Numbered from the stretch's first letter, positions 6,071 through 13,421 are shown. The stretch: DNA of 14,752 nucleotides from JACCRE01 sp049790855 (GCA_049790855.1 JBAQZJ010000603.1:1-14752); one strand, 5' to 3'. Program-made: numbers and translations. The notes: generated from the sequence alone by a model not told the origin.

Positions 6071-7585
6071 ATGCCGCTCTGGTTGAAATCTCATCGTGCG
6101 TCCGTCGGTGCGCCTTGGCGCATGGCGGCGACCGCCTCGCTGGCAGTATTGTTCGCCGCGGGCTGTGGGCGGGCGCCGGAGATGACCTTCACTCCGGCGG
6201 ACGCGACACTCACGTTGATTCCCGAAGTGCGCAGCGGGATGTCCGCGACCGACGAAGAGGGACGCGAAGTTCGGCTGAAAGGCGTCACCGAAGCCGTCGA
6301 TTCGCATTTCGGCACGCTGACCGATCCGACCGTCTGGCCGCTGCTGCCCATCGAGTTCGGCGGGGAACCTGCCGCGGTGGTGAGGGTCGCCGAGTCGAGC
6401 GTCGAGGCGGCGGCAAAGGCGGAGGAGGCCGAACTGCCGCTGGAAGAGGTCACACTCGTCCTGGCGCCGGTCGAAGGGGAACTTGCGGCGTTGGACGCGG
6501 GTTCACAGGTCGGCTGGACCGCGGGAACGTACGAAGGCAAGTCGCATCGGGTGAAGGCGTTCGATCCGAAGACCGGTGCAGTGACGCTCACCGGTTTATT
6601 CGTCGACGGCTTGCCCGAAGAAGGCGACGAGTTGTTCACCGATGCCGGCGGGACGCTCCGCGAAGGGCGGGCGCTCTATGCTCGTCATTGCTTGCATTGT
6701 CACGGGCCGGGGGGAGCGGGAAACGGCCCGACGGCGAAGTATCTGTCGCCCAAACCGCGCGATTTTCGGCTCGGCAAAGTCAAGTTCACGTCGACCGGCA
6801 GCCCCGAAAAAGCGAGCCGCGCCGATTTGCGATCGACGCTGGAACGCGGCATTCCCGGCACGAGCATGCCGGCGTTTCGCTTGCTCTCCGACGACCAACT
6901 GGACATCCTCGTCGAATATGTCCGCTGGCTGGCGATACGGGGCGAATACGAAAACCAGCTCGCCGTCGTCGGCCGTTCGAGCGGTTTCTCGATCGACGAG
7001 GTCCAAGAGCGAATTCGAGACGGCGAGTCCCGCGAAGAGATCGTCGAAGAGGAAGTCAAAGAGTTCATGGAGTATGACTTCGCGGAGACGATCGAGTACA
7101 CGGGCGAAGATGTCGCGGGCGCCTGGTCGGATGCCGAGGACGATTCGGCCGCGGTGATGCCGACCATGCCGCGAGTCGCCGACACGGCCGAATCGCGTGC
7201 GCGCGGTCGCGAGCTGTTCCTGTCGGACAAGACGAAGTGCGCTTCCTGCCACGGCGTCTACGGCAAAGGCGACGGTCCGCAGACGACGACGTTTCAGCCG
7301 AACCAGGCGACGGGCGAGAACTATCCGGAGCCGGGACTGCACGACGATTGGGGAAACGTGCTTCAGCCGCGAGACCTGACGCAGGGAATCTACCGTGGAG
7401 GCCGGCGTCCGATCGATCTCTATCGCCGCATTTACGTCGGAATCAAGGGGACGCCGATGGCCGGCTTCGGCGGCAATCTCAGCGAAGAGGAAATCTGGCA
7501 CGTCGTGAATTACGTTCTGAACGCACCCTACGAAACGCTGCCCGAGCCGGGCGAAGGCAAGGCCCTCGTCTCGACGGGGCATTGA
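6071..7585 (+). CDS. Di-haem cytochrome c lipoprotein of the cox operon
   Basis: A 504-residue exported electron carrier, probably passing electrons to the CuA site of the oxidase encoded downstream. The signal peptide ends in a good lipobox, AAGC, with Cys32 as the lipid anchor. Residues about 36-195 form an N-terminal region of unknown family. Two cytochrome c domains follow. The first has CLHCH at 207-211 with likely distal ligand Met266 in GTSMPAF. The second has CASCH at 390-394 with likely distal Met463 in GTPMAGF. They are joined by an acidic linker (about 315-380, with EEIVEEEVKEF). The start at 6071 gives a usable n-region; ATG 6122 is a shorter alternative, and 5957 would overlap the preceding gene. 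It is the first cox-operon gene. CoxB lacks a fused haem domain, so this lipoprotein may replace the cytochrome domain of caa3-type oxidases. Confidence 0.88.
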   Translation: MPLWLKSHRASVGAPWRMAATASLAVLFAAGCGRAPEMTFTPADATLTLIPEVRSGMSATDEEGREVRLKGVTEAVDSHFGTLTDPTVWPLLPIEFGGEPAAVVRVAESSVEAAAKAEEAELPLEEVTLVLAPVEGELAALDAGSQVGWTAGTYEGKSHRVKAFDPKTGAVTLTGLFVDGLPEEGDELFTDAGGTLREGRALYARHCLHCHGPGGAGNGPTAKYLSPKPRDFRLGKVKFTSTGSPEKASRADLRSTLERGIPGTSMPAFRLLSDDQLDILVEYVRWLAIRGEYENQLAVVGRSSGFSIDEVQERIRDGESREEIVEEEVKEFMEYDFAETIEYTGEDVAGAWSDAEDDSAAVMPTMPRVADTAESRARGRELFLSDKTKCASCHGVYGKGDGPQTTTFQPNQATGENYPEPGLHDDWGNVLQPRDLTQGIYRGGRRPIDLYRRIYVGIKGTPMAGFGGNLSEEEIWHVVNYVLNAPYETLPEPGEGKALVSTGH

Positions 7586-7633
7586 GGCGGGACACTGACC
7601 GGATTCCCGCGCCCCGCCTCGAAATGAGGCGGG
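7584..7633 (+). repeat. GAGGCGGG / CCCGCCTC / GAGGCGGG alternative hairpins
   Basis: GAGGCGGG occurs at 7584-7591 and 7626-7633, and its complement CCCGCCTC at 7613-7620. The middle segment can pair perfectly with either flank: a tight 8-bp hairpin with a GAAAT loop (7613-7633), or a longer-loop hairpin (7584-7620) whose left arm includes the last two bases of the cytochrome stop codon. The two pairings exclude each other, as in attenuators, but no U-run is seen. Confidence 0.6.
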
Positions 7634-7666
7634 TGTCGCGAAAACAAACGCGAACCGCACTTCGCC

Positions 7667-8488
7667 GTGAAATACTTCTGGGTCGCCTTTTTCATTCTCT
7701 GGCCGATCGTCGCGGTCGTGGCATGCGTCGCGTCGCCGGCTGCCGGCCTCTGGTTTCCGCCCCAGGAACTCGGAGTGCCGGAATCGACGCTGCAAAGCCC
7801 CAGCCCGCTGGGGCGCGACATCGACGATCTGTTTTATGTGGTTCTCTGGATCACGGGGCTGGTGTTCGTCGGCACGCAGGTCGCGCTGGCGTGGGTGCTG
7901 TATCGCGGTGCGACCCATCCGGAGGATCGGCCGGCCCTGTTCAACCACGGCAATGCGAAACTTGAGGTGCTTTGGACGGTGATTCCCGGCGTGATCCTGC
8001 TTTACATCGCGTACGATCAGCTCGACGTCTGGGCGAAGTTCCGCGTGCTTTCGGCGTTCCCTCAGACCGCGCTCGAGCGACCGCTCGCCGAGATCGAGGC
8101 GCGACAGTTTGGCTGGGAGATTCGTTACGCGGCTCCGGGCGAAATTCTTTCGCGGAATCCCCGACCCGACGACGTATATGACAACGACCGGCTGTACGTT
8201 CCCGTCGGACAACCGGTGCTGGTCTGGCTGCGCAGCCGCGACGTGCAGCATGCGTTCTTCGTTCCCCAGTTCCGGATCAAGCAGGACGTCTTGCCCGGAC
8301 AGGTGATTCCTGTCTGGTTTCAGGTGGACGAACCCGGTGAGTACGAGTTTCTCTGTGCCGAACTTTGCGGCTGGGGGCACTACAAGATGGGCGGCCTGGT
8401 GATCGCCAGCGAACCCGCCGAGCACGACGCGCTGATGGCCAAGCTCGCCGAGAGGAACTACGACGACGGCGTGGCGGCGGCGGAATAA
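7667..8488 (+). CDS. coxB: Cytochrome c oxidase subunit II (CuA subunit)
   Basis: The 273-residue CoxB receives electrons from cytochrome c and passes them to haem a in CoxA. An N-terminal hydrophobic segment (about residues 4-22) is followed by two transmembrane helices (about 54-79 and 99-117), then the periplasmic cupredoxin domain. All CuA ligands are present: His195 in VQHAFFVPQF, then Cys230, Glu232, Cys234, His238 and Met241 in CAELCGWGHYKM. The hallmark HGNAKLEVLWTVIPG (94-108) precedes the second TM of the hairpin. The start is a GTG, with no clear Shine-Dalgarno, just after the hairpin cluster, which hints at structure-controlled or weak initiation. Unlike caa3 oxidases there is no C-terminal haem-binding CxxCH, so the upstream lipoprotein is the likely partner. 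coxA follows after 77 bases. Confidence 0.95.
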   Translation: MKYFWVAFFILWPIVAVVACVASPAAGLWFPPQELGVPESTLQSPSPLGRDIDDLFYVVLWITGLVFVGTQVALAWVLYRGATHPEDRPALFNHGNAKLEVLWTVIPGVILLYIAYDQLDVWAKFRVLSAFPQTALERPLAEIEARQFGWEIRYAAPGEILSRNPRPDDVYDNDRLYVPVGQPVLVWLRSRDVQHAFFVPQFRIKQDVLPGQVIPVWFQVDEPGEYEFLCAELCGWGHYKMGGLVIASEPAEHDALMAKLAERNYDDGVAAAE

Positions 8489-8496
8489 CGGCGCAG

Positions 8497-8556
8497 GGCC
8501 GGCGATGCCGGTCGTCACGACGCTTCGAGCGCGGAACACGGCCGGCACAGCCGGTC
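8497..8556 (+). repeat. Two copies of hairpin GGCCGGC-nnn-GCCGGTC between coxB and coxA
   Basis: Copy 1 spans 8497-8513 with loop GAT and copy 2 spans 8540-8556 with loop ACA. Each has a 7-bp stem with one G-T wobble. Stems are identical while loops differ, with 26 bases between copies. The second ends nine bases before the coxA ATG. They resemble a paired REP-type element, or stabilising stems between subunit II and I messages. Confidence 0.65.
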
Positions 8557-8565
8557 CTACGAATA

Positions 8566-10368
8566 ATGAGCACGCTTCGACCGACCGCCGAAACGACCAG
8601 GCCGCCAGCCGGCGACGACCCTCGCGGTCATCACCGACCGGGGTTTCTGGGCCGTTACGTCTTCTCGACCGACCACAAGGTCATCGGCACGCAGTTCCTG
8701 TTCACGACGCTGCTGCTGATGTTCGTCGGCGGTGCGCTGGCACTCGCCGTTCGCTGGCAGATCGCCTGGCCGTGGTCCGACGTGCCGATCATCGGGTCGA
8801 CGATGTTCGCCTCGACCGGCGGACAGATGTCGCCCGAGTTCTACTCGATGCTGTTCACGATGCACGGCACGGTGATGGTCTTCCTGGTCATCATTCCGAT
8901 CCTCGCAGGCGCCTTCGGCAATATTCTGATCCCGTTGCAGATCGGCGCGCCGGACATGGCGTTTCCGAAGCTGAACATGTTCAGCTACTGGTTCCTCTGG
9001 CCGGCGATTGTCTGCTTCGGACTAGCGTTCGCTTCCGCGGGAGACTTCGCCGCCGGTGCCGCGGCCGGCTGGACGGCGTACCCGCCGCTCTCGGCGATTC
9101 CCGAGGCGGCCCCCGGCTCGCAGAGCGCCCAGACGTGGTGGCTGATCGGCCTGACGTTCGTCGGCGTGTCGAGCATGATGGGCTCGATCAACTACCTGAC
9201 GACGATCATCAACATGCGCGCCCCCGGCATGACGCTGTTCCGCATGCCGCTGACGATCTGGGCGATGTTCATCACGGCGATCCTGCAGGCGTTCGCGCTG
9301 CCGGTGCTGACCGCCGCCGTCCTGATGCTGATCGCCGAACGCGAGCTGGGCATGACTCTCTTCGTTCCCGCCGGTCAGTTGATCGCCCAGAACGACCCGA
9401 CCGTCGGCGACGGCCAGCCGCTGTTGTGGCAGCACCTGTTCTGGTTCTACAGCCACCCGGCGGTCTACATCATGCTGCTGCCGGCGATGGGCATGGTGAG
9501 CGACATGCTCGCCTGCATGTGCCGCAAGCCAGTGTTCGGCTACAAGCCGATGATCTATTCGCTGATCACGATCGCGGGGCTGGGGTTCGTCGTGTGGGGC
9601 CACCACATGTTCACGAGCGGCATGAATCCGGCGCTCGGCATGACGTTTCTCGTCAGCACGATCATGATCTCGCTGCCGAGCGCGATCAAGACGTTCAACT
9701 GGATCGCCACGATCTGGGGCGGCCGCGTGCGGTTCAACACCGTGCTTCTCAACTGTGCGGCGTTCGTGTCGATGTTCATCGTCGGCGGCCTGAGCGGCAT
9801 CTTCGTCGCCGCCGTGCCCGTGGATATCCACCTGCACGACACCGCCTTCATCGTCGCCCACTTTCATTACATCCTGTTCGGAACGACGCTGTTCGGCGTC
9901 TTCGGAGCGATTCAGTTCTGGTTCCCGAAGATCTTCGGCCGCATGATGAACGAGCCGATCGGAAAGCTGCATTTCGCGATCACGTTCCTCGCGTTCAACG
10001 GCACGTTTTTTCCGATGCACATGCTCGGCATCCGCGGCATGCCCAGGCGCTACGCCGATCCGTACATCCACGAATATCTCGAGCACCTGATCCCCGTGAA
10101 CGAGTTCATGACCTACTGCGCGATCGTCATGGGCTTCGCGCAGTTCCTGCTGGTCTTCAATATGGGCTGGAGCATCTTCTTCGGCCGGAAGGCGGGACCG
10201 AATCCCTGGGACGCCAACGGGCTGGAGTGGGTTGCGCCGTCGCCCCCTCCGCACGGCAATTTCGAGACGACGCCGATCGTTTACCACGGTCCCTACGAGT
10301 ACAGTTCGCCGCTCGTCGCCGATAAAGACTTCCTGCCTCAGAACGAACCCCCAAGAACTCATTCGTAA
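8566..10368 (+). CDS. coxA: Cytochrome c oxidase subunit I, A2-type haem-copper oxidase
   Basis: The 600-residue catalytic subunit reduces O2 to water and pumps protons across the membrane. Metal ligands are visible: His100 and His434 for haem a, His432 for haem a3 (both in AHFHYILFG), and His297, His346 and His347 for CuB. Tyr301 in HPAVY is the expected His-Tyr cross-link partner, and Lys327 and Thr350 match the K-channel. The helix-VI Glu of A1 oxidases is replaced: the motif reads YSHPAVY (295-301), so Ala299 takes its place and Tyr295-Ser296 form the YS pair that defines the A2 subfamily. The subfamily rule is established; its application here rests on the motif. The ATG at 8566 opens the polar N-terminus before the first helix; the longer frame from 8365 overlaps coxB and is rejected. 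It lies between coxB and ctaA. Confidence 0.97.
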   Translation: MSTLRPTAETTRPPAGDDPRGHHRPGFLGRYVFSTDHKVIGTQFLFTTLLLMFVGGALALAVRWQIAWPWSDVPIIGSTMFASTGGQMSPEFYSMLFTMHGTVMVFLVIIPILAGAFGNILIPLQIGAPDMAFPKLNMFSYWFLWPAIVCFGLAFASAGDFAAGAAAGWTAYPPLSAIPEAAPGSQSAQTWWLIGLTFVGVSSMMGSINYLTTIINMRAPGMTLFRMPLTIWAMFITAILQAFALPVLTAAVLMLIAERELGMTLFVPAGQLIAQNDPTVGDGQPLLWQHLFWFYSHPAVYIMLLPAMGMVSDMLACMCRKPVFGYKPMIYSLITIAGLGFVVWGHHMFTSGMNPALGMTFLVSTIMISLPSAIKTFNWIATIWGGRVRFNTVLLNCAAFVSMFIVGGLSGIFVAAVPVDIHLHDTAFIVAHFHYILFGTTLFGVFGAIQFWFPKIFGRMMNEPIGKLHFAITFLAFNGTFFPMHMLGIRGMPRRYADPYIHEYLEHLIPVNEFMTYCAIVMGFAQFLLVFNMGWSIFFGRKAGPNPWDANGLEWVAPSPPPHGNFETTPIVYHGPYEYSSPLVADKDFLPQNEPPRTHS

Positions 10369-10375
10369 GGTTTGT

Positions 10376-10403
10376 AAGCCCGCTCCTTGCAAGGGGTGGG
10401 TTT
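10376..10403 (+). repeat. Inverted repeat between coxA and ctaA
   Basis: AAGCCCGCTCC at 10376-10386 pairs with GGGGTGGGTTT at 10393-10403 with three G-T wobbles, and a TTGCAA centre can add two base pairs. It starts eight bases after the coxA stop and ends 12 bases before the ctaA ATG. It may protect the coxA message or limit read-through. GAAGAG just after it is a weak ribosome site for ctaA. Confidence 0.5.
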
Positions 10404-10415
10404 GAAGAGTGTTTT

Positions 10416-11405
10416 ATGCTTCCTCGACAGAAATGGACCCATCGGCTGGCGCTGGCCGTGGTCGTCGTCACGCTGCTATTGCCCGTCACGATAGGCTCGC
10501 TGACGACGACGCTGGGCGCCGGCATGGCCTTCCTCGACTGGCCGACGTCCGACGGTCAGAACATGTTGTTCTACGACATGCTACGCGACATCCGGCTTGG
10601 CAACACCGATAAGGTCGCCGAGCATGGGCATCGTCTCGCAGGCATGATCGTCGGACTGCTCAGCATTCCACTGGCGATTCTCGGCTGGCGCGACGGCCGC
10701 GCCGGCGTGCGGATGTTGACGCTTGGTATTGTGGCCGGCGTGATCGGTCAGGGCGTGCTGGGCGGTGCGCGCGTGCTGCTCGACGCCCGCACGCTCGCGA
10801 TGCTGCACAGTCTGGGAGCGGCGGTGATCGTGTCGCTGATGGGCCTGACTGCCGTCGTCACGTCACGGAAATGGGCCAGGGCGGCTGAAGCGACGATTCG
10901 ACCCGGGGCGGGCCTTGCGACGTTGACCGTCATCACGACAGTCGCCGTCGCCGTGCAATTCGTCGCGGGAGGATTCGTCCGTCACTTCGGACTCGCACTG
11001 ACCGAACATCTCGTCGGTGCCGTCGTGGTCGGCGTCGTGTCGCTCGTGACGGCGATGATGACGGTGCAGGGCGATTCTCGCGAGTTGCGTGCGTTCGGCT
11101 GGGGAGTGTTCGCCGCCGTGCTGATTCAGGTAATGCTCGGCTTCGGCGCCTGGGCGGGCAAGTTCGGACTGGCGGCGCTCGGAATCGTGGCGGTCGAGCG
11201 GGGGCCGTTTCAGGTCACGCTGCGGACGTTACACACCACCGGTGGAATGGTTCTGCTGATGGCCGCTGTATTACTTCTGGTCGCCGTTTTTCAACTGCGG
11301 CGTTCCAACGCCGCCTCGGTTCCGATCGAGGACATGACTTCGGCTTCATCGACGCCTTTGGGACGATCGTCCCAAGGGGTCGCGGTTGCGGGAGGGATTC
11401 GATGA
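10416..11405 (+). CDS. ctaA: Haem A synthase, COX15/CtaA family
   Basis: The 329-residue membrane enzyme oxidises the C8 methyl group of haem O to a formyl group, giving the haem A used by CoxA. Eight hydrophobic helices in two four-helix halves are apparent. The conserved histidines appear in EHGHRLAGM (His70/His72), LHSLGA (His131), TEHLVG (His198) and RTLHTTGG (His273). The segment TTLGAGMAFLDWPTSDG (residues 31-47) is typical of the COX15-type family. The tail after the last helix (about residues 297-329) is unrelated to the family core and is partly encoded by a perfect palindrome. Its TGA overlaps the ctaB ATG as ATGA, implying translational coupling of the two haem-modifying enzymes. 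It is placed between coxA and coxC. Confidence 0.93.
   Translation: MLPRQKWTHRLALAVVVVTLLLPVTIGSLTTTLGAGMAFLDWPTSDGQNMLFYDMLRDIRLGNTDKVAEHGHRLAGMIVGLLSIPLAILGWRDGRAGVRMLTLGIVAGVIGQGVLGGARVLLDARTLAMLHSLGAAVIVSLMGLTAVVTSRKWARAAEATIRPGAGLATLTVITTVAVAVQFVAGGFVRHFGLALTEHLVGAVVVGVVSLVTAMMTVQGDSRELRAFGWGVFAAVLIQVMLGFGAWAGKFGLAALGIVAVERGPFQVTLRTLHTTGGMVLLMAAVLLLVAVFQLRRSNAASVPIEDMTSASSTPLGRSSQGVAVAGGIR
11355..11378 (+). repeat. Palindrome inside the 3' end of ctaA
   Basis: TTGGGACGATCGTCCCAA at 11358-11375 is a perfect 18-base palindrome, extended by one G-T and two C-G pairs at 11355-11357/11376-11378. It lies within the last 51 bases of ctaA and encodes part of the non-conserved tail (TPLGRSSQG). 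It also sits just upstream of the ctaB ribosome site. It looks like a REP-type insertion tolerated in a dispensable C-terminus. Confidence 0.65.
11391..11395 (+). promoter_or_regulatory. Shine-Dalgarno of ctaB
   Basis: GGAGG within GGGAGGG lies six bases before the ctaB ATG at 11402 and is inside the ctaA coding end. It fixes the start that overlaps the ctaA stop by four bases and supports translational coupling. Confidence 0.7.
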
Positions 11406-12334
11406 GCATGCTGGACACGATGATGACACCGACCGCGGACACAGTCGTCGCCCCCGTCCGGCCGATGGCGGCACGGCTCGCCGATTATCGCGAACTCGCG
11501 AAACCGCGAATCGCCGCGATGGCGTTGCTGACCGTTTCGATCGGCTATTTCCTCGCGGACCCGGCCGGCGACGTCGTGGCGACGTGCCTGCACACACTGG
11601 TCGGCGTCGGCCTGGTTGCGGCGGCCTCGGGAACGCTCAATCAGTTCCTGGAGCGAACCAGCGACGCGAAGATGATTCGCACTGCCAATCGGCCGCTGCC
11701 TGCCGGGCGGCTCACGCCGAACGAGGCGCTGGCGTTCGGGTTCGGGGCCGGCGGCATCGGCACGCTCTATCTTGCCGTGTTCGTCAACGGGCCGACGGCC
11801 GTGCTGTCGGCCGTCACCCTGTTGTTGTACGTGTGCGCCTACACTCCTCTTAAACGGATGACGAGCTTCTGCACGGTGGTCGGTGCCGTTCCCGGCGCGC
11901 TGCCGCCTGTGCTCGGCTGGGCGGCGGCCGGAGGCGGTCCGCCGGCGGGGCCGCTCGCCTTGTTCGGCATCCTGTTTCTGTGGCAGTTCCCGCATCTGTT
12001 CGCGATCGCCTGGCTCTACCGCCGGCAATACGCCGACGCCGGCCTGCACATGCTGCCCCGACAATTCCCGCGGCGCGGTCTGACGGGCCTGCTGTCGCTC
12101 GGCACCGCAATCGCGCTGCTGCCGGTGAGCCTTTTGCCGTGGTACGCCGGATTGACGGGTGTCGGATACGCCGTCGCCGCGACGATTCTCGCTGCCGGCT
12201 ACATTTTCTGTTCGGCGGTCTTCTTCTGGAACGAATCGGTGCGGACGGCCCGCCGGCTGCTGTGGTCGTCATTGATCTATCTGCCGCTGGTGCTGGGAGT
12301 GCTGCTGTTCGACCACTTGCGGTTGCACTGGTAA
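11402..12334 (+). CDS. ctaB: Haem O synthase (protohaem IX farnesyltransferase)
   Basis: The 310-residue UbiA-superfamily prenyltransferase adds a farnesyl chain to haem B, giving haem O for CtaA. The first acidic motif is intact, with N80, E84 and D88 followed by MIRTANRPLPAGRL. YTPLKR (147-152) and VGAVPGALPPVLGW (160-173) match the CyoE/COX10 core. In the second motif region, WQFPHLFAIAWLYRR-QYADAGLHMLP (194-219), Gln209 stands where I expect an Asp before the conserved Tyr, with Asp212 three residues later. About nine hydrophobic helices are visible. The first 25 residues are polar and not conserved; the start is fixed by GGAGG and the ATGA overlap with ctaA. It is followed by coxC after 49 bases with no obvious hairpin, unlike most other junctions here. 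Confidence 0.95.
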   Translation: MSMLDTMMTPTADTVVAPVRPMAARLADYRELAKPRIAAMALLTVSIGYFLADPAGDVVATCLHTLVGVGLVAAASGTLNQFLERTSDAKMIRTANRPLPAGRLTPNEALAFGFGAGGIGTLYLAVFVNGPTAVLSAVTLLLYVCAYTPLKRMTSFCTVVGAVPGALPPVLGWAAAGGGPPAGPLALFGILFLWQFPHLFAIAWLYRRQYADAGLHMLPRQFPRRGLTGLLSLGTAIALLPVSLLPWYAGLTGVGYAVAATILAAGYIFCSAVFFWNESVRTARRLLWSSLIYLPLVLGVLLFDHLRLHW

Positions 12335-12383
12335 ACGAACTTTCCGCCCGCGCTATTCAACGGCCGGCATTCATCTTCGCTCT

Positions 12384-13328
12384 ATGACGACAACGACCGC
12401 GCGACTCGATCCTCCGCCGCTGCGAATGGGCCTGCCGATCTCGAACGGCAAGCTCGGAACGTGGCTGTTTCTCGGCACGGAGATCATGTTTTTCACCGCC
12501 CTGATCGGGGCGTACATCGTGCTGCGGCTCGGCGCGCCGAACTGGCCGAGCGTGGAAGAAGTGCATGTCGAAGTCTGGGCGGGTGCGGTCAATACGTTCA
12601 TCCTTTTGGCGTCGAGCTACTTCGTCGTCGTGGCATTCGAGGCGCTCAACGAGAACAAGCCGCAGAAGGCCCGCGGCTTCCTTGCCCTGACGCTGCTGCT
12701 GGCCTGCACGTTCCTCGGCATCAAGGCCTACGAATACGCCGGCAAGATCGGCCACGACATCCTGCCCGGTCGAATCACCGAGACCGACGACCAGGCGCTC
12801 CGCAAGACGCTTCGCGAACTCGATGCCGCCATCGGTGCCACCGGGCTGACGGCCGCACGGGCCGAACTGACGCAGCTTCGGGCGGCCGACGAACCGGAAG
12901 GTGAAGCGGCGATCAAGGCGCGCGAGCAGAGGATCGCCGGTCTTCAGAAGTCGATCGAGCGACTTCGGCCCTTCGAGTCGGCGGTTTCGGCCGTCAGCGA
13001 CCAGATCAAGGCTCGCACGCTGCCCCTGCACGGATCGAAGAGCATCGCCAGCGAGATCGACCGTCTCGAGACCGAGTTTCCGGCAGTGATGGCGAACGTC
13101 CACCATCCGGAAGTCATTCCCGGCGGGAACCTGTTCGCATCGACCTATTTCCTCATTACCGGTCTGCACGCGCTCCATGTGCTGATCGGCATCATCCTCT
13201 TCGCGATCCCGCTGATCTTCGGCCGGCAGCTCGTGCGGTGGGCGTATTACGTCGAGAACTGCGGACTCTACTGGCACTTCGTCGACCTCGTCTGGATCTT
13301 CCTGTTTCCGCTGATTTACATCATTTAG
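12384..13328 (+). CDS. coxC: Cytochrome c oxidase subunit III with large inserted coiled-coil-like loop
   Basis: The 314-residue subunit III stabilises CoxA and its proton uptake. Family features are GKLGTWLFLGTEIMFFTALIGAYI (residues 22-45, conserved Glu33), VNTFILLASSYFVV (69-82), KAYEYAGKI (114-122), TGLHALHVLIG (259-269) and the C-terminal YWHFVDLVWIFLFPLIYI (296-313). Between helix three (about 98-118) and helix four (about 251-272), where short CoxC proteins have a loop of about 20 residues, there are about 130. The extra part (about 128-240) is polar and heptad-like, with LRKTLRELDAAI, KAREQRIAGLQKSIERL and SEIDRLETEF, so it is probably an extramembrane helical hairpin. The reading frame is unbroken. 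No Shine-Dalgarno precedes ATG 12384. The stop codon is part of an inverted repeat. Confidence 0.95.
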   Translation: MTTTTARLDPPPLRMGLPISNGKLGTWLFLGTEIMFFTALIGAYIVLRLGAPNWPSVEEVHVEVWAGAVNTFILLASSYFVVVAFEALNENKPQKARGFLALTLLLACTFLGIKAYEYAGKIGHDILPGRITETDDQALRKTLRELDAAIGATGLTAARAELTQLRAADEPEGEAAIKAREQRIAGLQKSIERLRPFESAVSAVSDQIKARTLPLHGSKSIASEIDRLETEFPAVMANVHHPEVIPGGNLFASTYFLITGLHALHVLIGIILFAIPLIFGRQLVRWAYYVENCGLYWHFVDLVWIFLFPLIYII

Positions 13329-13390
13329 GTGGTAGGGCGTAGGTGGTGGGCGGTAGAAATTATTGCCTCCACCGACCACCTATCACCTAA
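13325..13390 (+). repeat. Long nested inverted repeat between coxC and the subunit IV gene
   Basis: The outer arms TTAGGTG (13325-13331) and CACCTAA (13384-13390) match perfectly. The inner arms TAGGTGGTGGGCGGTAG (13340-13356) and CTCCACCGACCACCTA (13367-13382) match imperfectly, around an AT-rich centre (AAATTATTG). The coxC stop codon TAG at 13326-13328 lies in the outer left arm. The element resembles an intergenic REP/BIME unit and contains no gene. Confidence 0.65.
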
Positions 13391-13421
13391 CCTAACTCCT
13401 GCCACCCTGCCACCCGCCCCC

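Noticed and set aside
6596..8548. 650-residue antisense reading frame opposite the cytochrome c and coxB genes
   Set aside because: It spans two well-supported genes on the other strand, has no recognisable domain, and results from few stop codons in GC-rich antisense sequence.
8505..10325. 606-residue plus-strand frame within coxA
   Set aside because: It is a frame-shifted shadow of coxA, rich in Arg, Asp and His, with no family motif.
9022..10392. 456-residue antisense reading frame opposite coxA
   Set aside because: Its composition (Arg/Asp/His-rich, no hydrophobic core) is what a GC-rich antisense frame of a conserved membrane-protein gene gives; coxA is certain on the other strand.
12357..13379. 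340-residue antisense frame opposite coxC
   Set aside because: It overlaps intact coxC completely and lacks any motif.
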